Shown one piece after another: positions 1-8,481 of a DNA stretch of 50,620 bases. The first letter of the stretch is position 1. Each line of letters opens with the position of its first letter. Below the pieces are notes generated by a model. The model searched no databases. It saw only the letters and a list, made by a program, of their open reading frames with translations, and was not told the DNA's origin. The translations under genes and the position numbers were made by a program. The DNA comes from Spirochaetales bacterium (GTDB lineage Bacteria; Spirochaetota; Spirochaetia; DSM-27196; SLAA01), in assembly GCA_007127105.1 (NCBI GenBank), contig SLAA01000229.1, positions 1 to 50,620 on the forward strand, read 5' to 3'.

Positions 1-588
1 CACTTCTTTGCACTCGACTACAAGGGCGAGTACCGCTACAGCCGTGGAATCTTTCAACATGGTGTGTACAATGCGGCATACGACCGCAATCGTGCGGATC
101 GGACTCTGCTGGTTCGTGACTATCTACTGGACCCTGATAACGAAATCTACGACCTGACAACCATGGGAATATACGGCGAACTCGGCATTGATATCCTGCG
201 GCTCTTCCGCATTGAGGCCGGGTACCTTTGGCCATGGGAAATAGACGGCGACGGTGATTTCTCACGATCCGACCGTGACGAGGCGGTGCTCCGACTTGCG
301 CTCCTCCCCGGCTGGATGCCCGGTGGGATCTACGGCTCCTTTAGCTACCGGCGGGTTGGCTTCATTCCGACCATACTTGAGCGGGACGGGTTTGAGGATG
401 CCGATCTCTTTGATCACAACACTCTCATGAGCGGCGAACTTGTGCTACCGGTTGCACCAGCGGTTTCTTTTGCTGCAGGTGTCACCACCACCGTTCTGCG
501 AGATGAGCAAGGCCGCATAGTGTATGACTCAAAGTACCGGCCGGAACTCCGCTCCTCGGTGACCTTGGAGACACGTATTGGCTATTAG
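1..588 (+). CDS. Outer-membrane beta-barrel protein, C-terminal part (partial)
   Basis: The frame is open from the first base of the window, so the gene starts upstream; the GTG at 64 used by the ORF track is only an internal valine codon. About 195 residues are visible. They show alternating hydrophobic and polar stretches with many aromatic residues, short charged turns such as DGDGDFSRSDRD, and a C-terminus ending in TRIGY. A terminal aromatic residue after an amphipathic strand is typical of outer-membrane beta-barrels. The role is not identifiable; a surface or flagellum-adjacent membrane protein is only a guess. The stop lies 9 bases before the mutL ATG, so the two genes are probably co-transcribed. 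Confidence 0.6.
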   Translation, partial: HFFALDYKGEYRYSRGIFQHGVYNAAYDRNRADRTLLVRDYLLDPDNEIYDLTTMGIYGELGIDILRLFRIEAGYLWPWEIDGDGDFSRSDRDEAVLRLALLPGWMPGGIYGSFSYRRVGFIPTILERDGFEDADLFDHNTLMSGELVLPVAPAVSFAAGVTTTVLRDEQGRIVYDSKYRPELRSSVTLETRIGY

Positions 589-597
589 TATTTGAGT

Positions 598-2442
598 ATG
601 GATACTTCGCAACAGGCACACGAGTCGCAGAGCATTCAGGTACTTGACCCGCGGGTTGCACGGAAAATTGCAGCCGGTGAGGTTATTGAGCGTCCTGCGT
701 CTATTGTTCGCGAGCTTATTGACAACGCGGTCGACGCGGGCGCCGCGCATGTTACCTTGAGCATTGAGAACGGCGGCTTATCACTGATCCGCGTCCAGGA
801 CGACGGATGTGGTATGAGCATGCAGGATCTAAAGGTGTGCGCCTTGTCGCATGCAACCTCGAAAATCCGCAGCGAGGAAGACCTCCGGCTCTGCCGGAGT
901 CTTGGCTTTCGGGGTGAGGCGCTCTCCAGTGTGGCTGCAGTAGCTCGCCTTCGCATTACCAGCAAGCAGGCAGAACCTTCTTCAGGCGCGCACTCCGACG
1001 GTGCAGTGCTGGAGGCCGATGCGGGCGGTAACCTGGAACTGCGCGTAGTTCCAGCACCACCGGGCACGACGGTGGAGGTGCGAGATGTGTTTTACACCCA
1101 ACCAGCTCGTAAACGCTTCCTCAAAAATCCCTCGGCCGAGAGCAAACAGGTAAAGACTACCTTCATTGACAAGGCACTGCCCTTCCCGCAACTTGAGTTC
1201 CGCTACTTTGTGGGCGATATGCTCAAACTGTTTCTGCCCCGAGCATCCCAGGTTGACCGCATCCGCGCCTGTTATCCTGAACTGCCGAAGTCAGGTCTGC
1301 TTGAAGAACTGAGCGAGTCGCGCCCGGGTTTCACGGTACGGGTGATCACGGCCGATCCGGGCCTGTTTCGGCGCGACAGACGACTGCTGCAGATCTTTAT
1401 CAACGGACGACGCGTCAATGAGTATGCTTTTCAGCAGGCAGTTCAGTATGCCTACGAACCCTATCTCCCCGGAGGGCTGATCCCTGTAAGCTGGGTTTTC
1501 CTTGATGTAGATCCTGAGCTTGTAGACTTTAATGTACACCCGGCCAAGCGCGAGGTTCGCCTTCGCAACAAACAGGAGATTCACGAGACGATCGTAACCG
1601 TTATTAGGTCCCACCTTGGGTCTAACACCGGAGTTTCAGCCGTTGAACCCGATAGAGCTGCAGCTCGGCCAAGCTTTGCGCCATCCCCTACGCGGATTCC
1701 GGAACGGTTATCTCCATCTGTGCCCAGGCATGCAGACCACTTTGAGTGGTACAGAAGCCCGCAGCCGACCGACGCTGGCGACGCTGGTGTCGCTGGTGTC
1801 GCCAGCGACACTTCCGACTACGCTGCCGACATGGGCCCCATCAGCCCATTAATCGCGCATGCGCCAGGAGAAGCCTATGAGCCGGGGCCAGCGCTGAAGA
1901 GCACCCCGTTTGAGTACCTTGGAGCGGTCTTTGGGGTGTTCTTACTTGTGCGTATGGGCGAAACCTTGCTGTTTCTTGACCAGCACGCGGTGCATGAGCG
2001 CCTGCTGTATGACGAACTTCGTCAACGGCCACGTAAACAGGAGTTGCTGGTGCCGGTGGAGTTTAGGACCGAGCCAGGACAACGAGACCGTATTCTTGCG
2101 CGCAGGCCCGGGTTTGCTCAGCTTGGACTGGAACTGAGCGAGGTTCGCACCGACACCTGGCAGATCACGGCGGTACCGGCCGGTTTTGAAGACTCGCCAG
2201 CCAGCCTCATTGAGGTGCTCACTGACGACTATGATCTTCACGAACGGCAGGGCGCTGAGTTCTTTGCGCGCCGCGCGTGCAAAGCGGCCGTCAAGGATGG
2301 CGATCACCTGGATCAAAGCTCGGCCGAGGATCTCATTCGTCGGGCTCTTGAACTCCAGAACCCGCGCTGTCCTCACGGTAGGCCGCTGTGGTTTGCCCTC
2401 AGCAAGGCCGACCTCTTCCGTGCGGTCGGCCGCACCTTCTAA
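598..2442 (+). CDS. mutL: DNA mismatch repair protein MutL
   Basis: MutL couples MutS mismatch recognition to strand incision and removal. The N-terminal GHKL ATPase motifs are clear: AAGEVIERPASIVRELIDNAVDAGA, DDGCGM, ATSKI and GFRGEALSS, followed by the family motif NVHPAKREVR near residue 320. A proline/alanine-rich linker precedes a C-terminal domain with DQHAVHERLLYD, ACKAAVKDGD, CPHGRP and a terminal LFRAVGRTF. These are the metal and endonuclease motifs of MutL proteins from organisms without MutH. The last acidic position of DQHA(X)2E(X)4E is Asp rather than Glu. The length (614-616 aa) is normal. ATG at 598 is preferred; the ORF track uses TTG at 592. No mutS or mutH is in the window. 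Confidence 0.97.
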   Translation: MDTSQQAHESQSIQVLDPRVARKIAAGEVIERPASIVRELIDNAVDAGAAHVTLSIENGGLSLIRVQDDGCGMSMQDLKVCALSHATSKIRSEEDLRLCRSLGFRGEALSSVAAVARLRITSKQAEPSSGAHSDGAVLEADAGGNLELRVVPAPPGTTVEVRDVFYTQPARKRFLKNPSAESKQVKTTFIDKALPFPQLEFRYFVGDMLKLFLPRASQVDRIRACYPELPKSGLLEELSESRPGFTVRVITADPGLFRRDRRLLQIFINGRRVNEYAFQQAVQYAYEPYLPGGLIPVSWVFLDVDPELVDFNVHPAKREVRLRNKQEIHETIVTVIRSHLGSNTGVSAVEPDRAAARPSFAPSPTRIPERLSPSVPRHADHFEWYRSPQPTDAGDAGVAGVASDTSDYAADMGPISPLIAHAPGEAYEPGPALKSTPFEYLGAVFGVFLLVRMGETLLFLDQHAVHERLLYDELRQRPRKQELLVPVEFRTEPGQRDRILARRPGFAQLGLELSEVRTDTWQITAVPAGFEDSPASLIEVLTDDYDLHERQGAEFFARRACKAAVKDGDHLDQSSAEDLIRRALELQNPRCPHGRPLWFALSKADLFRAVGRTF

Positions 2443-2463
2443 AACGCCGCGAGCCGCCCGCCC

Positions 2464-2520
2464 TCGCACGGCAGCTCGCCGTGCGAAGCCTCTCATGGCA
2501 CCCTCGTGCCGGTCAGAGAG
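2464..2520. terminator. Two tandem hairpins between convergent genes
   Basis: The 79-base gap between mutL (plus) and the TPR gene (minus) holds a perfect 9-bp stem, TCGCACGGC/GCCGTGCGA with a 5-base loop (2464-2486). A second stem follows, GGCAC-CCTC-GTGCC (2497-2510), framed by an outer CTCTC/GAGAG pairing. Neither has a T tract. Position between two converging genes suggests a bidirectional transcription barrier; this is inference. Confidence 0.5.
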
Positions 2521-2521
2521 C

Positions 2522-4546
2522 TTACAAACTCCGCAGTATCGACTCTACTTGTGATCGTTGTTCATAGGTGCTGTTTCTTTGCAGCAAGTCTTCCAGTACA
2601 ACCCGGGCCTCGCCAGACTCTTCCCGTGCAATGAGCACCTCACCAAGCCGGTGATAGGCCTGCCAGTAGGTGCTGTCTTCAGAGATAAGACGTCGCAAGT
2701 TATCCTCGGCAGCTGTGAAGCGTCGTGCACCTATCTGCGCTAAGGCCAGATTGTAGCGTGCTTGACTGTTGTCAGGACGCTGCCGCAGCGCAATCTCATA
2801 GTGGCGAATACTCTCCTCATGATTCTCTTTTGCCAGATACACGTTTCCAAGGTTGTTGTTTATCTCGAACCCGTTGGGTTCAAGTTGGTAGCCAGCCAGG
2901 AGGAAATCAAGTGCGTCATCAAGTGCGCCTTGCTCCTCAAGAAGGCGACCTACCTCGACATAGGCACGAACGTAGCGGTTATTCAACCGCACAGCCGTCA
3001 AATGAGCCTCAATCGCGTCGTCTATTTTCCCACGCTCTGCGAGGATCTGTCCCAAGGTGTAGAAGTATTCTTCCTGCTCGGAGTTGAGCTCCACGGCGCG
3101 TCGGGCGTAACGTTCGGCCTCGGCAAATTTCTCAAGATCCTGCTTTACCAGAGCCATGTTGTAGTTATTTGTCGCACTGTCAGGCCGTAGCTCAAGCGCC
3201 CGCGCAAAGCGTCGCTCTGCGTTCGACAGGTCTCCGCCTCGGTAATGTGCCACGGCCGCACGGAAATGGTAGTCCGCGTTGGAGTTCTCAATGCGAATTG
3301 CTGCGTTATACGACTCTATGGCCTTGCTGAACTCGCCCCTGTCGGCATGGATAACCCCAATCCGATAGTGCGCTCGATCATCGTCAGGTCTCACCTCGGC
3401 TGCTCGAGAGAAGGCGCGAAGCGCTCCGTCCTGGTCCCGCAGTTGCAGATTGGTAATGCCTAGATTGAAGTAGCCGTTGGCGATGTTGGGTTGAATTTCA
3501 ACCGCTCGCCTGTAGGCAACCGCTGCCTCACGAAAGCTACGCGCTCGGAATCGCGCGTTCCCCAGTGCCATATACAGCTCGGCGCTGTCCTGGTGCCGAC
3601 GTTCGGCGGCCTGAAACTCGGTTACAGCGTCGGAGAAGCGTTCCTCGTGAGCCGCGACCTGACCAAGCACGTAGTATGACTCCCAGAGCTCGGGATCAAG
3701 GTCGGCAGCCGTTTCGGCGTGTCGTGAAGCCTGCCGTCTATTCTCAGCCGAGTCAATATTCTCTGCGAGGTAGCTTTGGGCAATCTTGGCATGGGCCGCT
3801 GCATGGAAGCGGCGCTGTGCTGCCTTGTCGCGCAACTCAATATCAAGCACCGCCTCCAAAGCCTCGCGTGCATCGCGGTAGTTGCTGCGGTCCATTGCCT
3901 GCCGACTCCGACTGAATAGCCGGTCTATTTCTTCCTCACGCTGAAGTTCCTCGGCGTCGAGCGCGGCGCGACGTTCTTGTTCCTCTGCCTCCCGGCGCTC
4001 TGCCTCGGACCGCCGTTCAGCCTCACGCGCTGCTGCGGCTGCGGCTTCCTGGCGGCGAATTTCGGCCTCGCGGGCCGCAGCAGTGGCCTCACGGCTGTCG
4101 CGCTCGGCTGCGGCCAGCGCCTGTTCCAGCCTGCGCAGCTCCGCCATTTGGCTGTCACTCAAACTGTCGTTACGTTGAAGGGCACGGAGCTCAGCGAGCC
4201 GTGCTTCCTCTTCCCGGCGGCGTTCTTCTTGCTCTGCTCTCCGCGCATCAAGCACCAGGTGCTGGAGTTCCAAGGCCTCTAAATCGTCGGCATTGCGGAT
4301 AAGGAGGTCGTCAAGCAGGTCCAGCGCCCTTTGGTACTCTCCCCGTTCGAAATATCGCTGTGCCAGTTGCAGCATGTTGGCGCGGGTTTCATCGTCCTGA
4401 GTGCTGGGCGCCTCGCTCGGCTCCTCAACCCGTGGCGCTACCGGTGCATCGGCAGCACGGCGGCCACTCAAAAAAATGCCGCCACCAATAAGGAGAAGCA
4501 GCGCTACTACGGCTCCCCCAATAATCAGTGGTCGTTTATCGTACAT
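2522..4546 (-). CDS. Membrane-anchored coiled-coil and TPR-repeat protein
   Basis: The 674-aa protein begins with a short cytoplasmic stub and one transmembrane segment (about residues 6-27, IIGGAVVALLLLIGGGIFL). A first TPR-like unit follows, then a long Glu/Arg/Ala-rich coiled coil (roughly residues 100-215). From about residue 215 to the end there are around ten tetratricopeptide repeats, with typical units such as A-x3-Y-x3-G and P-x-x-A-x-x-N/YNLG. TPRs are protein-binding scaffolds, so this is probably a periplasmic assembly factor. The start is supported by GGGGAGA 5 bases before the ATG. It lies 26 bases after a second TPR/coiled-coil gene of similar design. The specific partner is unknown; a flagellar or aerotolerance (Bat) role is possible but unsupported. 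Confidence 0.75.
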   Translation of the reverse strand: MYDKRPLIIGGAVVALLLLIGGGIFLSGRRAADAPVAPRVEEPSEAPSTQDDETRANMLQLAQRYFERGEYQRALDLLDDLLIRNADDLEALELQHLVLDARRAEQEERRREEEARLAELRALQRNDSLSDSQMAELRRLEQALAAAERDSREATAAAREAEIRRQEAAAAAAREAERRSEAERREAEEQERRAALDAEELQREEEIDRLFSRSRQAMDRSNYRDAREALEAVLDIELRDKAAQRRFHAAAHAKIAQSYLAENIDSAENRRQASRHAETAADLDPELWESYYVLGQVAAHEERFSDAVTEFQAAERRHQDSAELYMALGNARFRARSFREAAVAYRRAVEIQPNIANGYFNLGITNLQLRDQDGALRAFSRAAEVRPDDDRAHYRIGVIHADRGEFSKAIESYNAAIRIENSNADYHFRAAVAHYRGGDLSNAERRFARALELRPDSATNNYNMALVKQDLEKFAEAERYARRAVELNSEQEEYFYTLGQILAERGKIDDAIEAHLTAVRLNNRYVRAYVEVGRLLEEQGALDDALDFLLAGYQLEPNGFEINNNLGNVYLAKENHEESIRHYEIALRQRPDNSQARYNLALAQIGARRFTAAEDNLRRLISEDSTYWQAYHRLGEVLIAREESGEARVVLEDLLQRNSTYEQRSQVESILRSL

Positions 4547-4572
4547 ACAATCTCCCCTCCCGGTAGAATTTC

Positions 4573-5403
4573 CTAATCGGCAATATCAAGCAGGTCGTCA
4601 TCAATATCTTCAATATCCTCACCCGGGGCACGGATACTCCGTCCCTCGCCGGTAGCTCCTCCCAGTGAGTCCAGTACGGAGTCAAGCAAGACCCTCCGGC
4701 GTTCCTCTGCCTCTCTGGCAACACGCTCGGCCTCCTCAGCGCGGCGGCGTTCCTCGGCCACTCGCGCCGCCTCGGCCTCACGCTCTTGACGTGCAATCTC
4801 CTCAGCTCTCCGACGTTCTGCCTCGGCCTGACGTCGTTCGGCCTCCTGCGTGTCTTGCAACAAGGCGATCATGCGTTCAACATCACGCCTTTGCGAGCTT
4901 TGGGGCTCAAGCCGGAGATACGCTCGATAGTCGCTGATAGCGCCGTCATACTTGGACCCTCGTACTCGTAAATTTGCTCGGTTCAGATAGGCATCTGCAA
5001 ACCGAGAGTCTTCCTCAACAGCCTTGGTGTAGTACCGCTCCGCACTTTCTGTGTCAGTATTGCGAAAATGGTTGTTGGCCAGGTTGAAGTACACCACTCC
5101 AAGCTCGGCATCTGAGAGCCTCGAGGCATCAAGCAGCACATCAATGGCCGCGTCGTAGTCGGCTAGTTGCTCCAACACAACCGCAAGGTACATATGCAAC
5201 TTGAAGTCCTGTGGACTCTCCTGTAATGCTTGCTCAAGATACCCACGCGCCCCCGCAGGGTCGTCCTCAAGAAACAGCTGCTCGCCACGTGCGCGAGCGC
5301 TCTCGGCGCTGAGAAGGCCTACAGCAACGAACATACAAAGAAGCACCGAGGCAGCTCGTAGAAAGCGTGGAGTACGGTGTTGTCTTGCTCTTAATCCTGG
5401 CAT
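4573..5403 (-). CDS. Secreted TPR protein with charged coiled-coil tail
   Basis: The 276-aa product has a basic N-terminus and a hydrophobic signal segment (ASVLLCMFVAVGLLSAES, about residues 18-35). Three to four TPR units follow, then a Glu/Arg/Ala-rich coiled coil (about residues 180-240) and a strongly acidic tail ending EDIDDDLLDIAD. A Cys sits inside the hydrophobic segment, but no convincing lipobox is seen. The downstream neighbour has the same TPR plus coiled-coil design, so the pair may form one complex. No Shine-Dalgarno precedes the ATG; a -10-like TAGACT ends 6 bases before it, suggesting a leaderless mRNA. Confidence 0.72.
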   Translation of the reverse strand: MPGLRARQHRTPRFLRAASVLLCMFVAVGLLSAESARARGEQLFLEDDPAGARGYLEQALQESPQDFKLHMYLAVVLEQLADYDAAIDVLLDASRLSDAELGVVYFNLANNHFRNTDTESAERYYTKAVEEDSRFADAYLNRANLRVRGSKYDGAISDYRAYLRLEPQSSQRRDVERMIALLQDTQEAERRQAEAERRRAEEIARQEREAEAARVAEERRRAEEAERVAREAEERRRVLLDSVLDSLGGATGEGRSIRAPGEDIEDIDDDLLDIAD

Positions 5404-5409
5404 ACTTAT

Positions 5410-5439
5410 AGTCTACCCCTCATGTAGGACATTTGACAC
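5410..5439 (-). promoter_or_regulatory. Promoter of the TPR gene pair (predicted leaderless)
   Basis: On the minus strand GTGTCA, an 18-base spacer and TAGACT are followed by only 6 bases before the ATG at 5403. The -35 overlaps the -35 TTGACA of the divergent plus-strand promoter (shared bases 5434-5438). Confidence 0.45.
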
Positions 5440-5460
5440 GGATCGGTAAAGCAATTAATC
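5433..5460 (+). promoter_or_regulatory. Promoter of the TPR/Mrr-like gene
   Basis: A perfect TTGACA -35 (5433-5438), a 16-base spacer and TTAATC (5455-5460) precede the gene starting at 5502, which has its own GGAGG ribosome site. Confidence 0.5.
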
Positions 5461-5501
5461 TTGGCCTTGGAAATTGAAAATCAACTATAAATGGAGGCCG
5501 C

Positions 5502-6851
5502 ATGATTATTGTCATCATATTAATCCTCGGTGCGGCTATTGGATTTGTTACTTTTTTCGTGGCTAAATCTATACTTGCTCCGAAACGCGTCAATTCTGTT
5601 GCGGAGCTTCTCAAGAATAACAAGACGACTGCGGCTACTCGAGCGGCCAAAAAACTGATCATCAAAGAGCCCCGAAATGCAGATGCACATTACCTGCTTG
5701 GACTTGCGTATCTGGCCGACGACAAACCGGAGCTGGCCCTCATGGAGTTTCAAACCGTCAATGAAATTGGACAGTTTGATGGCTATACCAAGGAACTCCC
5801 TTTCAGGAAAAAGATAGCCGAACTGTACGAAAAATTCAATCAACCCGAGGAAGCGCTCAAGGAGTACCTGCTCCTGCTTAAGATGGAGCCCGAAAACGCA
5901 GAGAACTACTACAAGGCCGGGCACCTTTTCGAGCAGCGCAACAAGAGCGACCGCGCAGTAAGCTACTATCGCAAGGCGCTTGAACTGGATCCACGAAACT
6001 CTCAGGCACGCATGCGACTGGGCATGCTGTACTATAGGGCCAAGCGAACCGCCGACGCGCGCGCTGAGCTCGAGACAGCTATCAAGGCGCAGAGTGACAA
6101 TTATGAGGCCCATTTCTACCTGGGGAAACTTCAGAAAGAGATGAAGGAACTCATTCCCGCACTGGCGTCTTTTGAGAAAGCTACCAAGGCACCAGCACTG
6201 CGCGCGAAGGCTCTCATTGAGCGCGGTGGCTGTTACCTCAGTTCCGGCAACAACGAAGCCGCTATTGGCGAGCTTGAGCGTTCGCTTAAGCACATCAAAC
6301 CGGAAGACAAGAACGAAATACTCTATGCTCGATACTTTCTTGCGACTGCTCTGGAACGAACGCGACGTATTGAGCGAGCTGTTGAGGAGTGGGAAAAAAT
6401 CTACGCCATAAAACCCAACTTCAAGGACACCGCGGCTAAGTTGGCGGAGTACCAGGAACTCCGCACCGACGACCAGATGAAGGACTACATGACCTCAAGC
6501 AGTGAGGAGTTTCTGGAGATCTGCACCAAGGTTACGCAGGAACTTGGACTCAGTGTCCGGGACTCCAAGACCGTCGGTGAAGGGTGCGAGATCATTGGTG
6601 TCGAGTCGCAGTCAAAATGGCGCAACGCCCGTAAGCTACCAACCATGATTCGTTTTCTCAGGGTGAGCGATATCGTAGATGAGTCGACGGTTCGCGCTCT
6701 GCACGAAGAAATGAAAAACCAGAACGTCACACGTGGGCTCATTGTTTCCAGCGGTGGCTTCTCGCGGACCGCCGTTGAGTTTGCCGAGTCACGCCCCATT
6801 GATCTCTACAACAAGGACAAGCTGCTGGAACTGCTGAAGTCAACGGGATAG
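5502..6851 (+). CDS. Membrane TPR protein with a degenerate Mrr-like nuclease-fold tail
   Basis: The 449-aa protein has an N-terminal transmembrane helix (residues 1-25), then TPR repeats over about residues 35-320. The C-terminal ~120 residues resemble the Mrr-type restriction endonuclease fold: they end in GLIVSSGGFSRTAVEFAE followed by IDLYNKDKLLELL, the usual close of that domain. The catalytic strand expected to read like VQCKR reads IRFLR here, and the upstream acidic glycine-rich loop reads EGCEII, so nuclease activity is unlikely. GGAGG lies 5 bases before the ATG. The phosphoesterase gene follows after 6 bases. The domain assignment is by pattern, and a binding role for the tail is inferred. 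Confidence 0.7.
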   Translation: MIIVIILILGAAIGFVTFFVAKSILAPKRVNSVAELLKNNKTTAATRAAKKLIIKEPRNADAHYLLGLAYLADDKPELALMEFQTVNEIGQFDGYTKELPFRKKIAELYEKFNQPEEALKEYLLLLKMEPENAENYYKAGHLFEQRNKSDRAVSYYRKALELDPRNSQARMRLGMLYYRAKRTADARAELETAIKAQSDNYEAHFYLGKLQKEMKELIPALASFEKATKAPALRAKALIERGGCYLSSGNNEAAIGELERSLKHIKPEDKNEILYARYFLATALERTRRIERAVEEWEKIYAIKPNFKDTAAKLAEYQELRTDDQMKDYMTSSSEEFLEICTKVTQELGLSVRDSKTVGEGCEIIGVESQSKWRNARKLPTMIRFLRVSDIVDESTVRALHEEMKNQNVTRGLIVSSGGFSRTAVEFAESRPIDLYNKDKLLELLKSTG

Positions 6852-6857
6852 TTCCGC

Positions 6858-7535
6858 ATGACCATTCTTTGCGTTGCAGACCACATTGATCCGCTTGTTT
6901 ACAGCACCCAGGCAAAGGAACGATACAAAGACATAGATTTGGTACTGAGCGCAGGAGACCTGCCCATGCAGTATCTGGGATTCATTTCCGGTAGTCTCAA
7001 CAAACCAGTCCTCTTTGTCTTTGGCAACCACAATCTTGAGCACTACGCTCTCTTTAAACGACGCAACAGCATCAGCATAGATATACCAGAGACACTGCCG
7101 CAAATACAAAACTACTTCGGTTCAACCTATATCGGTGGACGAGTGGTGAAAAGAAAAGGACTTTTGCTGGCCGGGCTAGGTGGGAGCCGCCGGTATAACG
7201 CCGGAAAGAACCAGTACACCAACTTTCAGATGTGGTTAAAGGTCATGTGGCTGGTGCCAAAGCTGCTATGGAACCGCGTTCGTCATGGCCGCTATCTGGA
7301 TATCCTCCTGACGCATGCCTCGCCCAAAGGCATACATGATAAACCAGACGCTTGTCATCAGGGCTTTAGCGCCTTTCTGTGGTTCATGCGACGTTTCAAA
7401 CCGAGGTACCTGCTCCATGGACATATTCATTTGTACGACCGAAACGAAAAACGCGAGACACAGTACCATGATACGCTCGTGATCAATGTGTATGATCACT
7501 ATGTCCTAAGAATTGAGGATGAGCCACGTGAGTGA
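6858..7535 (+). CDS. Calcineurin-like metallophosphoesterase
   Basis: The 225-aa protein has the ordered metal-binding motifs of the calcineurin-like phosphoesterase fold: an N-terminal VADHIDP (atypical for the usual D-x-H), then AGDLP, GNHN, THASPKGIHD and HGHIH near the C-terminus. It has no signal peptide, so it is cytoplasmic. The substrate cannot be read from the sequence; cyclic nucleotides, phosphodiesters or phosphoproteins are all possible. It sits 6 bases after the TPR/Mrr-like gene, and its end overlaps the next gene's start, so the three are probably one transcript. Confidence 0.85.
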   Translation: MTILCVADHIDPLVYSTQAKERYKDIDLVLSAGDLPMQYLGFISGSLNKPVLFVFGNHNLEHYALFKRRNSISIDIPETLPQIQNYFGSTYIGGRVVKRKGLLLAGLGGSRRYNAGKNQYTNFQMWLKVMWLVPKLLWNRVRHGRYLDILLTHASPKGIHDKPDACHQGFSAFLWFMRRFKPRYLLHGHIHLYDRNEKRETQYHDTLVINVYDHYVLRIEDEPRE

Positions 7536-8481
7536 TTACGCCTCCCAAACCGCAGAAGACGACTTCAACCGGGTGCGCACTCGGGAGGTGTTTCAACGGC
7601 TATTCCACGCCCTGCGCCCTACAAGCCAACAACTGCTCTCCCTGAACGAGGTAAAGGAGGTGATTCGCCCAAAGGGTGAAACCTACCGAGGCATGGATGC
7701 GGTGAGGATCGACCGTATTGTAGGTAGCGAGGGCCGCTACCGTGACTTTAACAAGAGCTTCCTACCAAGACACGGATATCTACGCGGCCGCTGGACCAGT
7801 ATTGACCGAGCCCATTTGCTCGACGTGATTCTGCCTCCCGTGCGGCTCTACGAGATTGGTGGGGTCTATTTTGTTCGCGATGGGAATCACCGGGTTTCGG
7901 TTGCAAAGGCACAAGGGGTCTACTCCATAGATGCCGAGATCACGTCGCTGAATGCCGAAATATCAATAGATCCATCCATGACGCAGGAGGACCTGCGACG
8001 CAAGGTTGTTGAGTATGAGCGCAAGGAGTTTCTTAAGCGAACAAACCTGCATCAACTCATTCCGGAAGCCGATATCAGAGTCACCGAACCCGGGCGTTAC
8101 GAGGAGATAGAGCAGCACATCCTCGGCCACAAATACTTTATGAATCAAAACCTTGAGCGAGAAGTTCCATTCAGGAAGGCCTTGATCTCCTGGTACCACA
8201 ACGTCTACAGGCCAATTGCAACCCTCGTCCGCAGTGAAAAGCTGCTGTCACGCTTCCCAAAACGCACCGAAGGTGACCTCTACATGTGGATTGTCAAGTA
8301 CTGGCATGAACTCAAGCAAAAATACGGCCCCGAGTACAGCCTGCAAGAGGCAGCGTATGACTACACGAACCGCTTTGGGCGGCCCCGATTCCTCAGGCGC
8401 TTTGTCGCCTGGTTGAGCCTTGTCCCTCACAGGATCCTGGAGGGTGTGCGCGCGTACCTACCGAGACGAAAGAGACCGTAG
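7519..8481 (+). CDS. ParB/Srx-fold-like protein of unknown function
   Basis: The product (320 aa from the ATG at 7519; 322 from TTG at 7513) carries FVRDGNHRVSVAKAQG around residue 120. This resembles the nucleotide-binding core of ParB/sulfiredoxin-fold proteins (usual form DGHHRxxAA). The preceding segment (LLDVILPPVRLYEIGGVYFV) fits the beta strands before that motif. The C-terminal half is rich in Arg, Tyr and Trp and matches nothing I recognise. No helix-turn-helix is evident, so a ParB-type partition role is unlikely. The start overlaps the phosphoesterase end, implying translational coupling. The last 24 bases overlap the convergent lipoprotein gene. Confidence 0.65.
   Translation: MSHVSDYASQTAEDDFNRVRTREVFQRLFHALRPTSQQLLSLNEVKEVIRPKGETYRGMDAVRIDRIVGSEGRYRDFNKSFLPRHGYLRGRWTSIDRAHLLDVILPPVRLYEIGGVYFVRDGNHRVSVAKAQGVYSIDAEITSLNAEISIDPSMTQEDLRRKVVEYERKEFLKRTNLHQLIPEADIRVTEPGRYEEIEQHILGHKYFMNQNLEREVPFRKALISWYHNVYRPIATLVRSEKLLSRFPKRTEGDLYMWIVKYWHELKQKYGPEYSLQEAAYDYTNRFGRPRFLRRFVAWLSLVPHRILEGVRAYLPRRKRP

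Noticed and set aside
5520-6293. Minus-strand ORF of 257 aa opposite the TPR/Mrr-like gene
   Set aside because: The plus-strand frame has clear TPR repeats and a ribosome site; the reverse frame has neither.
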